This document shows, in pieces, positions 56,287-64,000 of a stretch of DNA of 64,000 bases (positions are counted from its first letter, which is position 1; each line of letters starts with the position of its first letter). Location of the stretch: NCBI RefSeq assembly GCF_000243715.2, contig NZ_AHMO02000008.1, positions 166,001-230,000 of the forward strand, given 5' to 3'. Below the pieces are notes generated by a model. The model saw only the letters and a program-made list of their open reading frames with translations, was not told the origin of the DNA and ran no database searches. The translations under genes were made by a program, and so were the position numbers. Source of the DNA: Leptospira broomii serovar Hurstbridge str. 5399 (lineage in GTDB: Bacteria; Spirochaetota; Leptospiria; Leptospirales; Leptospiraceae).

Positions 56287-58164
56287 ATGTCGAAAAATGG
56301 ATTAAAACTAGCGAGCCTCGCTATCGGATTAGCCGCATTTTCCTTTCCAATTCAGACTGATGCCCAGGGGCAACCAGGTATGGACCCCACAATTAATTCC
56401 GAAACGAAACCGATAGATCCGGCAGCCCCCCCTCTACCGCCTAAGGAAAAGCAAGAAGCAAAGCCCATACAAAATAGCGCGGAAAAAACGGACAGCAACG
56501 GCGATAGCCGCCAGGGCATCGTTAAAGAAAAAGAAATCTACAAAAGTCCATTGGTGGGAAATACCCCCGGTGAATACCTTAGAAACCTTCAGGTAACTCC
56601 TGAGCAAAACAAGATCATCCGCTCCAACTCGGACCTCTGGATCCAGGATAGATTCCGAGTAGGCTTTTCCGTTCGACCAAGATACGAGTCGGTCAATAAC
56701 ATGGATTTTAATAAGACGACCGCGGATAATTCGAACGTATTTACCGGACAGACCCAATTTTATCTTATCGCAGATATTAATAAATATGTAATATTTAAGG
56801 CGACATTGCAGGATTCCCGGGTATGGGGAGGAGAACAGTCGCCGGCATATTCCGGAACATCCCGTTTCGAATTAGGCACCAATGGCGGGGTGGTTTATGA
56901 TACTACTAAAACTTCTCAAAATCAGGTCCCGGTTCTCAACAGCACGTCGTTCCGAGAGGCGTTCTTCGATATTCGCAAGCCGGACCAGTCCCTGCGACTG
57001 CGCCTGGGGCGACAGATCATCGATTTCGGTGACGGGCGAATATTAGGCGCAGCAAACGACAATCAGATCGGAAACTCGACGGACGGACTCCGGTTCACCG
57101 GAAAATATGCAAGCAGCGTATTGGACGCATTCGGGAGTGTCGTAACGGCGCAGTACAATTCATCCGGGCTAGTAAGTGCAAACACATCGCTTCCGAATAC
57201 CTACTTAGTTGGAGCCAATAACTTTACGAAAGTTGCAAGCTGGCTTGCCTTGGATGTCTATGATTTTACGGTTCTAAAAAAATATAATCCGGCTAACGCT
57301 AACACTGCGGTTAATAAACCAACCGACCAGCAGAATACGTACGGTTTTCGTTTAACGAATAGAACCGAAAACAATGCTCTTCCCGAAGGAATGTTATTCG
57401 ACTGGACTATCGAAGCTGCCTGGCAAGGCGGATACGACGGCCTACGAGTAGGCACAAGTTGGCTTCAAAATGCTACCGACGGAAATACCGGCGCCGGTGC
57501 GATCAACGCATTTAATAACAAAAACCTACTGATCGAAAATGAAAACCAAAGATATAACGCTCACTTCCTCACTTTGCAGGCTGGAGTGAATCCGACCAAG
57601 GATTTAAGAATCGGTATTCAATACGTATATGCGTCCGGCGATCCGAATCGAAGTGATTCGACAGTAGGAACCTGGAACGCGCCGTTTCCGACAAGACGGA
57701 TCGCGACCGGGTTCGTTCCATATAGTGGAAACGGTATTGCAGGTGCATTCTTTTGGCAGAACGCAAAAGATTACTCCGTTCATATCAAATGGAGCGCCGG
57801 AAAATGGGGGACGTTCATAATTAATCCTCATTTTTATTATAAGGCGAAACTTCAGGACGCTTATTATAATAATAATGGAATTGTTACCGGCGGTTTGGCG
57901 GCTAGTACGGAAGATTTTTCCAATAATCAAAAGTACAACTATTCGGCCCAACATTTGGGAAAGAAAATCGGATCAGAGTTGGATTTAATTTATATCGTAA
58001 CGCCTTGGGAAAACGTTTCTATATGGGGAGGCATCGCGTTCGTTCGCGCGGGAGACTCCATTCGAAACGCGCATGTGTCGGTTCCTACTTCTACTGCACC
58101 TTCGATCTATACCGGGAAACCGGATGCGTCTTATTTCTTTTTGCAAACGGTATTCGCAATATAG
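56287..58164 (+). CDS. Alginate-export-type outer-membrane porin
   Basis: The protein has 625 aa from ATG 56287, which has AGGAG 9 nt upstream; ATG 56278 lies too near that site. Signal peptide (SLAIGLAAFSFPIQTDA), a proline/glutamine-rich linker, then a beta-barrel with RFRVGFSVRPRYESVNNMD, RLRLGRQIIDFGDGRILGA and alternating hydrophobic strands to a final aromatic-rich strand (YFFLQTVFAI). Fits the alginate-export (PF13372-type) family. Its place after the sulfate operon (207-nt gap) suggests, without proof, a sulfur-related outer-membrane channel. Confidence 0.82.
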   Translation: MSKNGLKLASLAIGLAAFSFPIQTDAQGQPGMDPTINSETKPIDPAAPPLPPKEKQEAKPIQNSAEKTDSNGDSRQGIVKEKEIYKSPLVGNTPGEYLRNLQVTPEQNKIIRSNSDLWIQDRFRVGFSVRPRYESVNNMDFNKTTADNSNVFTGQTQFYLIADINKYVIFKATLQDSRVWGGEQSPAYSGTSRFELGTNGGVVYDTTKTSQNQVPVLNSTSFREAFFDIRKPDQSLRLRLGRQIIDFGDGRILGAANDNQIGNSTDGLRFTGKYASSVLDAFGSVVTAQYNSSGLVSANTSLPNTYLVGANNFTKVASWLALDVYDFTVLKKYNPANANTAVNKPTDQQNTYGFRLTNRTENNALPEGMLFDWTIEAAWQGGYDGLRVGTSWLQNATDGNTGAGAINAFNNKNLLIENENQRYNAHFLTLQAGVNPTKDLRIGIQYVYASGDPNRSDSTVGTWNAPFPTRRIATGFVPYSGNGIAGAFFWQNAKDYSVHIKWSAGKWGTFIINPHFYYKAKLQDAYYNNNGIVTGGLAASTEDFSNNQKYNYSAQHLGKKIGSELDLIYIVTPWENVSIWGGIAFVRAGDSIRNAHVSVPTSTAPSIYTGKPDASYFFLQTVFAI

Positions 58165-58173
58165 ATATCTTTC

Positions 58174-58201
58174 GACTCGCTTCCGAAAAAAGAAGCGAGT
58201 C
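58174..58201 (+). terminator. Terminator of the porin gene
   Basis: Perfect 10-bp stem GACTCGCTTC / GAAGCGAGTC with loop CGAAAAAA, 9 nt after the stop codon. No T-tract follows, so efficiency is uncertain. Confidence 0.6.
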
Positions 58202-58452
58202 CAATCTCTATCCTCCTTAAAATCCGACGACAAAGGCCATCTCATCAATGCAGTTAATAAGCGAATTTTGCGGGACGAATTCCTGCCCTCCGATGAAAAA
58301 GAGTAGCTCTACGCAAACTAGATGATGCTATTTCGTAAATACCGGATTGGAAATTTTTTAACAAATTGGAATCATTGCCGTTCAGCTTAGGTCTTAAGAT
58401 GAGATATATTCGGAAGTATGTGACACTTTGGCGGTGTCGCAAAAGGAGAACA

Positions 58453-59475
58453 ATGATGGGTCGTTTTCTCTCGATCCCGGACTCTATACAAGAGTTTACC
58501 GACGAGAGGTGTTCGCTTAGCAAATTGAATCGGATTGCGGCGATCGGGTTCTCTCTTGCATTTCTATTTTCCTGTGCGACGGTCGCCCCTTCCACCGTCC
58601 AAAACAAAGAAATTTATACTACAAATGCAAATGTTCAATTTTTGGAGAAATATCAGGTAGCCATCCTGGATTCCTCTGATCGCGCCATACCGCTCGAAGA
58701 AGAGCTAAAGGATTTATTAATCCAATCTGGAAAGGTGATCGTCATTGACAGAAAGAAAACCGCCGACGCGCTCAACGAAATTTCTCTTAGCCTGCAAGGA
58801 TTGGCTGATAAGGAGAATGCTCCGAAAATCGGAAAACTACTTTCCGCCCAGAAGTTGATTCAGATTAAAGAATCGGGCCGTAAATGGTCGGTGGAGTTAG
58901 TCGACGTACAGACATCCAAGATCGATTTTAACCGGTCGTTTTCCGAAGGTGGTTCTCAAAAAGCATTTCAGGAATTGGTGGATTTTTTGTCCAGAAACCT
59001 TCTACTCAGGAATCTAAGCGGACTACGACCCAAACAAAGCTCGATAAAAGTAAGTTTGAGTTCTTCTAGAAAGTTGTATAAAAATAACGACCCGGTTTCT
59101 TTCGAAGTTAAGGTCTCGGAAGATTGTTATTTATATTTAATATTACTACAAAGCGATGGAGAATCGATCTTACTATTTCCTAACGATAGCTCTCCTTCTA
59201 ATTTCGCAAAAGCCGGGGACACCATTCTCATTCCGGATGGAAAATCTGGATATATATTGGCGGCAGGTGAACCGTTCGGTTCTGACATGATTAAGGCAAT
59301 AGCATCGAAAAAAAGTTTGAATCTCTTCGACTCCACTCCCGTGCCGGGAACTCCCTTCGGAAGGATCGTAAATCCTTTCGACGTAATTTCAAGAGGTATC
59401 AAAAAAATTAATACAGAAATTCGTGACGAAGATTGGAATACCGCGGAAATCATGATCCAGACGGAAGCCGATTGA
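58453..59475 (+). CDS. DUF4384-type lipoprotein
   Basis: The protein has 340 aa from ATG 58453, preceded by AGGAGA. The TTG at 58525 would give a textbook lipoprotein signal ((M)NRIAAIGFSLAFLFSC) and is a serious alternative. Residues about 55-190 resemble a CsgG-like periplasmic domain (VIDRKKTADALNEISLSLQG, KIGKLLSAQKLIQIKESG). From about 205 comes the DUF4384 domain (YKNNDPVSFEVKVSEDCYLYL, ILLFPNDSSPSNF). Function unknown; often envelope or secretion associated. Confidence 0.75.
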   Translation: MMGRFLSIPDSIQEFTDERCSLSKLNRIAAIGFSLAFLFSCATVAPSTVQNKEIYTTNANVQFLEKYQVAILDSSDRAIPLEEELKDLLIQSGKVIVIDRKKTADALNEISLSLQGLADKENAPKIGKLLSAQKLIQIKESGRKWSVELVDVQTSKIDFNRSFSEGGSQKAFQELVDFLSRNLLLRNLSGLRPKQSSIKVSLSSSRKLYKNNDPVSFEVKVSEDCYLYLILLQSDGESILLFPNDSSPSNFAKAGDTILIPDGKSGYILAAGEPFGSDMIKAIASKKSLNLFDSTPVPGTPFGRIVNPFDVISRGIKKINTEIRDEDWNTAEIMIQTEAD

Positions 59476-59702
59476 ATTTGAAAAAGTGACTTAAAATCCG
59501 AATCTCCGGTACTATCACACGGAATTTTGGCAACTGCATTACTTGAAGCCTTGGATGGAAAAGCGAATACGAACGGAAAATACGCAGACTAGTTCATATA
59601 TAAATTGGAGAGTTCTCGAAATTGCGAAGTCCCCCAAAAAGAGCAATACTCGTATTCTTCTCAAAGGGGTAGAAACTTCGTAATCTCGGAATAAATCGTA
59701 GA

Positions 59703-60062
59703 TTATTTTGTTAGAATTTCAGTTCCTGTACCGTCTCCCCAAGTTCCTTCGAGTCTCGCCCCTCCGTTTGTTACGGTATAAATCACCGGATAAGTATCTC
59801 CCCAATCCACCGTGAGAACGTTTCCATCGAGAGTTCCGGTTCCGCTGTAACTGTTTCCGACAGTCCATGCAAAATAGTACGACCCGTCGTCGTTTTGCCT
59901 GATCTGCACCGACCCTCTATATTTCGACCCGTTCGGATTCGTTCCCGAAACTTTATATGTCCCGCCGATCGTCAAGACCTGGGCGGAAACGTATGTGAAA
60001 GAAAAGACTAAACTAATTATAGCCAAAAGAATCAAAATTTTTGAACCAAATTTATGCGACAT
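59703..60062 (-). CDS. Small secreted beta-rich protein
   Basis: The protein has 119 aa with GGGAGG before the ATG. Signal peptide (KILILLAIISLVFSFTYVSA) followed by a repetitive beta domain: IGGTYKVSGTNPNGSKYRGS, DDGSYYFAWTVGNSYSGTGTL and RLEGTWGDGTGTE. The GTYxVxGxNPxGxxYxG pattern looks like a small calycin-like or beta-sandwich domain; a function is not established. Single gene between the acyl-CoA carboxylase gene and convergent DUF4384 gene. Confidence 0.8.
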   Translation of the reverse strand: MSHKFGSKILILLAIISLVFSFTYVSAQVLTIGGTYKVSGTNPNGSKYRGSVQIRQNDDGSYYFAWTVGNSYSGTGTLDGNVLTVDWGDTYPVIYTVTNGGARLEGTWGDGTGTEILTK

Positions 60063-60221
60063 GAAAACCTCCCTTTTCGGGTGCGTATTATACTTATTCT
60101 TCTCACCCGAATCAAGAAATTTACAAAAGAAAAGTCCTTAATTTTCCAACTTAGATGAGAAATATAATCAAAATAATTTATTTTCTTCGCAAAAAACCAA
60201 ATTCGAATTTAACGTTCAGGG

Positions 60222-63200
60222 TTAAGGAGTCTTGGGAATAGAATTCAATCCGCGCAAAATCCATTTTCTGGAATCCGCCGGATCGATTACGGCATCTATC
60301 TCCAAATAGGAAGCCATATTCATTGCCTTCCCTCTTTCATAAGCTTCGTTGACTAAGCGATCGAATAATTTCTGTCTTTCGTTCCAATCTTTAATTTCAG
60401 CAAGTTCCTTTTGAAATCCGGTGCGAATTTCTCCTTCGATTCCCATCGCTCCGAATTCGCCCGAAGGCCAAGAAATCGTAAAAACCGGAGCATGAAAGCT
60501 ACCGCCCGCCATTGCCATCGCACCTAAACCGTATCCTTTCCTGAGAACGACAGTAAAAATCGGAACCTTACAAGCGGCAGACTCTTCGAATAAACGCCCA
60601 GCTTTACGCACTAAACCCTTCTTCTCCACTTCAGGACCGACCATAAATCCGGGAGTATCACAAAGAAATAATATTGGTATATTAAAAGAATCGCATAGTT
60701 TTATAAAGTCGCTAGCTTTATCCGCCCCTTCCGCATCGATTGCCCCTGCTAAATGAGTAGGATCGTTAGCGACAAGCCCTAACACTTTCCCTTCGATTCT
60801 AATAAAAGCCGTGACCATACCCGCTGCAAATTTTTGTTTAAGTTCCAAAAAAGAATCTTCATCAGCGAGAATCTTAATTAAAGAGCGAATATCGTAGGAA
60901 CGTAATCGATTTTCAGGAATAGCCGTTCTCAATGCTCGTTGATCAGTGCATGAAAAATTTATAATGTCCCCTTGAAAATAGGATAAGGTTTTTTTTGCAA
61001 TTTCAACGGCTTCTATCTCGTCTTTGACGAGAATATCTACGACTCCGTTTTTAGTCTGAATATCGACCGGGCCGATATCTTCCGCAGAAAAATTGCCAAG
61101 ACCTCCCCCTTTAACCATAACAGGTCCGCCCATGCCTATATTTGATCCCTGAGTTGCGATAGTGATGTCGCTGCAGCCGAATAAAGCTGCGTTCCCTGCG
61201 AAACAACGACCGGAAGTAATCGCAATACGAGGAGCAATTCCTTTTAAACTCGCATATTGGCGAAATGTGTGCAAATCCAAACCGGCTACCGCGGGCATAT
61301 CGACTTCCCCCGGACGACCGCCTCCGCCTTCGGTAAAAAAGACTAACGGAAGTTGAAGCTCCTTAACAACCTGCAATAAACGATCCGTTTTTTTATGATT
61401 CATTGCTCCCTGCGTTCCCATAAAGACGGTGTAATCGTACGCCAGAACAGCGCAGCGCGATCTATGCGAGTCAAAGATTGCCCCGTTTACGTTAGCCAAT
61501 CCGGTAATCAAACCGTCTGCTGGACTCAATTTGATTAACTCATCCAGGGATCGTCTGCGACGTTGCGCCGCAATCGCCAACGCGCCGTACTCCACGAAAG
61601 TACCAGGATCGCAGAGATCGGCAATATTCTCCCTAGCGGTTCTTTGCCCTCTTTTATGGCGTTTGGCTACGGCTTGAGAGCGAAAGCTATCTTCGTTTAA
61701 CGACAACCGATTCAATAAATCCTGAAGATCGGGACGAATCGAATCCAAATTTATTTTACTCTGATCTTCCGAAGCCGAGTCTATTACTTCCGACGGCCTG
61801 ACAAAAAGCAAAGATTGTTCTGGAGCCACAATGGAACCTATCGAAATCGGAATTCTTTCCACCAAACCCGAAACCTCGGTATTAATTACGTGCTCCATTT
61901 TCATTGCGGAAATAATCGCGATTTTTTGCCCTTTTCGAATCATTTCGCCTTCGGCGACGCAGATTTCCGTTAAACGTCCGGAAATCGTAGAAGGAACTTG
62001 CAAAGTTCCTAATGGAGCCTCCTCTATTTCGGTTACTTCCGGAATTGATTCGTTTTTATCCGATAAGAAAGAAAACTCTTTATGAACTTTAGAATGTTCA
62101 AATACGGCGGATCCGGAGATTTCGTCTATCATTCTGGTATAAACCGCATAATTTTCCATTTCCGGCAAAAGGAGAAGATTCTGGAGAAATGTCTTATTAG
62201 TTGTAACGCCTTGGATATTAAAATCACTCAATGCGCGATAAGCCAAAGATATGGCGTCTTGAATGCGCGAACTTTTACTATGGACGATAAGCTTCGCAAG
62301 CAATGAATCGAAACTAGGATTCATTACGTATCCGGAATATGCCCCTGTATCAACGCGAATCCCCGGCCCAGTTGACGGCTCAAAGACTGCCAATTTTCCG
62401 GTCGACGGCTGCGGATTGCCGGTTCGATCAAGAGTCTCAGCATTAATTCTTAGCTGAATTGCAAATCCCGTAGGAGGTGCAATCGCCTCGGGCCAAATTC
62501 CTAGGTCTTTCAAAGATTGCCCGGCGGCTATGCGCAATTGTAGCTGAAGCAAATCGATTCCGGTCACTTCTTCTGTAACAGTATGTTCGACTTGTAAACG
62601 TGGATTAGCCTCCATAAAGTAAAATTTTCCTCGCGTATCCTCATCGACTAAAAATTCGAATGTCCCGAGACTCGAATATTGCACACTTCGAGCTAAACGG
62701 AGAGCCGAATTTAGAATCGAATCCCGAATTTCGGGGGATAAATTGGGAGCCGGCGACACCTCTATCAATTTTTGATTTCTTCTTTGTAAGGTGCAATCTC
62801 TCTCCCATAAATGAGCGATTTCTCCATGAGTATCGCCTACGATTTGGACCTCGATGTGCCGAGCTCTCGGAAGAAATTGCTCAACGTATAAATCTCCGTT
62901 TCCGAACGCGGCTTTAGCTTCGGAAGAACATCTAAGAAAATCTTCCTCCATTTGATCCAGATTTCGGACCCTTCGGATTCCTCTCCCTCCGCCACCGGAT
63001 AACGCCTTGATCATTAACGCTCCATGTTGAACGAAAAAATCCTTCGATTGAGCGAGTGTAGTAGGACCTCTGGTCCCAGCCAGAACCGGAATCGAGTTCT
63101 GTTCCGCTAATCGAATCGCCTCGAGTTTATCTCCCAGGGTTTTGACAACCCGCGAAGAAGGACCAATAAATTGTAACCCCTCCACCAAACAGCTTTCGGC

Positions 63201-63473
63201 AAACTCAGCGTTTTCACTTAAAAAACCGTAGCCCGGATGAAGAAACAAACAATGCGTCTCCTTCGCGACTCGGATCAGTTGCTTCGCGTCCAAATACGCG
63301 TGGCTTCCGCTGCCATTTAACGCAATGGAATGATCTCCGCACAGACGATGTTTCGAATCTGCGTCGTCCTCGGAAAAAACGACTACGCTTTCCCATCCTA
63401 GCGCTGCGGAAGCTCGTGCAATCCGAATCGCGACTTCCCCTCTATTTGCAATTAGTAATTTCTTGGATGCCAT
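60222..63473 (-). CDS. Single-chain acyl-CoA carboxylase (BC-BCCP-CT)
   Basis: The protein has 1083 aa from ATG 63473; a TTG at 63500 adds 9 residues. Domains in order: biotin carboxylase (residues 1-450; LLIANRGEVAIR, LIKALSGGGGRGIRR-type loop, FMEANPRLQVEHTVTEE), biotin carrier with the biotinylated Lys in ISAMKMEHVI (near 527), and a carboxyltransferase (about 590-1083; FFTEGGGGRPGE, CFAGNAALFGCSD, KGYGLGAMAMAGG). One-polypeptide carboxylases of this order are known as long-chain or broad-specificity types; the acyl-CoA used here is unknown. Confidence 0.92.
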   Translation of the reverse strand: MASKKLLIANRGEVAIRIARASAALGWESVVVFSEDDADSKHRLCGDHSIALNGSGSHAYLDAKQLIRVAKETHCLFLHPGYGFLSENAEFAESCLVEGLQFIGPSSRVVKTLGDKLEAIRLAEQNSIPVLAGTRGPTTLAQSKDFFVQHGALMIKALSGGGGRGIRRVRNLDQMEEDFLRCSSEAKAAFGNGDLYVEQFLPRARHIEVQIVGDTHGEIAHLWERDCTLQRRNQKLIEVSPAPNLSPEIRDSILNSALRLARSVQYSSLGTFEFLVDEDTRGKFYFMEANPRLQVEHTVTEEVTGIDLLQLQLRIAAGQSLKDLGIWPEAIAPPTGFAIQLRINAETLDRTGNPQPSTGKLAVFEPSTGPGIRVDTGAYSGYVMNPSFDSLLAKLIVHSKSSRIQDAISLAYRALSDFNIQGVTTNKTFLQNLLLLPEMENYAVYTRMIDEISGSAVFEHSKVHKEFSFLSDKNESIPEVTEIEEAPLGTLQVPSTISGRLTEICVAEGEMIRKGQKIAIISAMKMEHVINTEVSGLVERIPISIGSIVAPEQSLLFVRPSEVIDSASEDQSKINLDSIRPDLQDLLNRLSLNEDSFRSQAVAKRHKRGQRTARENIADLCDPGTFVEYGALAIAAQRRRRSLDELIKLSPADGLITGLANVNGAIFDSHRSRCAVLAYDYTVFMGTQGAMNHKKTDRLLQVVKELQLPLVFFTEGGGGRPGEVDMPAVAGLDLHTFRQYASLKGIAPRIAITSGRCFAGNAALFGCSDITIATQGSNIGMGGPVMVKGGGLGNFSAEDIGPVDIQTKNGVVDILVKDEIEAVEIAKKTLSYFQGDIINFSCTDQRALRTAIPENRLRSYDIRSLIKILADEDSFLELKQKFAAGMVTAFIRIEGKVLGLVANDPTHLAGAIDAEGADKASDFIKLCDSFNIPILFLCDTPGFMVGPEVEKKGLVRKAGRLFEESAACKVPIFTVVLRKGYGLGAMAMAGGSFHAPVFTISWPSGEFGAMGIEGEIRTGFQKELAEIKDWNERQKLFDRLVNEAYERGKAMNMASYLEIDAVIDPADSRKWILRGLNSIPKTP

Positions 63474-63721
63474 ATGTAGATGGGCAGCAATCTCCTCCAA
63501 ATTGCGAAAGAGTCGACTATAATTCGGGTTTGAAACTTGTTCTTGGAAAGAGGAAAAGTCTTATAATTGGTTTGATTAAAAAACTTTTTAGAATTTAACC
63601 AACACAAATAGACGAACTAAAAAGAACTCGTTACAATAAACAATTAAAAAGTGCGTAAGTAACGAAATCCTTTCATCAAAACTCGTAATATATTATAATT
63701 TTATAAATTATCTTTGAAACG

Positions 63722-64000
63722 CTATCTGCGCGGCGGAGGCAGTGCGGATTTACAGGTAGCCGATAGTTCGGCCTCATGATTCCTCAAACAACCGATCGGA
63801 CCTCCATTGCCATGTCCAGAATCGCCACAAAATTTTTGTTCGTCCGAAGAGCAGGCCTGTCTTATTGCCTCATGCTTTGCATGCATTTCCGCTAAATGCG
63901 ATTTACAAGCTGGAGATAGCTTAGAATCGTTCTCTCTAAAACAATCGTGTAAGCGGGGACCATGTGGAACGTTTTTACAATAAGTTTGTCGATCCGTTGC
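63722..64000 (-). CDS. Cysteine-rich repeat protein (GLG1-like), N-terminus beyond window
   Basis: The last 92 residues of a frame that enters from the right edge and stops with TAG at 63722. Regular Cys spacing typical of Cys-rich FGF-receptor/GLG1 repeats: DCFRENDSKLSPACKSHL, ACSSDEQKFCGDSG, GPIGCLRNHEAELSATC. Each repeat ends in a C-x-L/F-R-x..LS..C pattern. Such proteins are secreted; disulfide-rich; function unknown in bacteria. Confidence 0.75.
   Translation of the reverse strand, partial: ATDRQTYCKNVPHGPRLHDCFRENDSKLSPACKSHLAEMHAKHEAIRQACSSDEQKFCGDSGHGNGGPIGCLRNHEAELSATCKSALPPPRR

Noticed and set aside
59620..59702. Stretch with CGAAGT/ACTTCG and CCCC/GGGG complementary bits
   Set aside because: The pairing is interrupted and has a long loop; could be a bidirectional terminator but is not convincing.

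Overview
The window looks like a chromosomal segment of a Leptospira species (spirochaete). The evidence is a mid-40s %GC feel with AT-rich gaps, a very high share of lipoprotein signal peptides with loose spirochaetal lipoboxes, and families typical of that genus: four DUF3015 paralogues, TRL-like lipoproteins, an alginate-export-type porin, a FecA-like receptor and a single-chain acyl-CoA carboxylase. I cannot name the species. I see no rRNA, tRNA, CRISPR array, phage or insertion sequence.

Layout. 1-4.5 kb: the body of a DUF4105 protein that runs off the left edge, then four small secreted DUF3015 paralogues in two divergent pairs around an AT-rich gap with a perfect hairpin. 4.5-15 kb: housekeeping and envelope genes (m5U RNA methyltransferase, SpoIID/LytB lipoprotein, LolD/FtsX-type ABC transporter, pyrE, acyl-CoA desaturase). 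15-28.2 kb: seven co-oriented minus-strand genes. Two separate circularly permuted ATP-grasp / alpha-E / transglutaminase modules (one with the DUF2126 amidoligase domain, one with ATP-grasp and alpha-E fused) flank a translationally coupled imelysin-TonB receptor pair. That pair is preceded by a perfect Fur-box-like palindrome. 28.5-31.7 kb: six tightly coupled lipoprotein genes, four of them TRL paralogues and the last with an HExxH metalloprotease-like motif. 31.8-44.8 kb: lipid and metabolic genes (enoyl-reductase-like protein, AGMO-like hydroxylase, two arsenosugar-type glycosyltransferases, an HpnM/HpnN-like lipid-export pair with a lipoprotein, nitronate monooxygenase, HtrA-type protease, pirin) and a PaaI thioesterase frameshifted exactly at a 19-bp perfect inverted repeat. 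45-52 kb: small lipoproteins, DUF445, a large polytopic membrane protein, a 44-aa ORF and a 7TM/SpoIIE phosphatase. 52.1-58.2 kb: a complete sulfate ABC importer operon (SBP, CysT, CysW, CysA) followed by a porin. 58.4-64 kb: a DUF4384 lipoprotein, a small secreted protein, the acyl-CoA carboxylase and the tail of a Cys-rich-repeat protein.

How the genes fit together. The strongest functional units are the sulfate importer, the iron-responsive imelysin/TonB operon embedded between two peptide-ligase-like modules, the TRL lipoprotein operon and the HpnM/HpnN-like pair. The most unusual observations are the palindrome-associated frameshift, the paired ATP-grasp modules around an iron-uptake operon, and the multi-lipoprotein operon.
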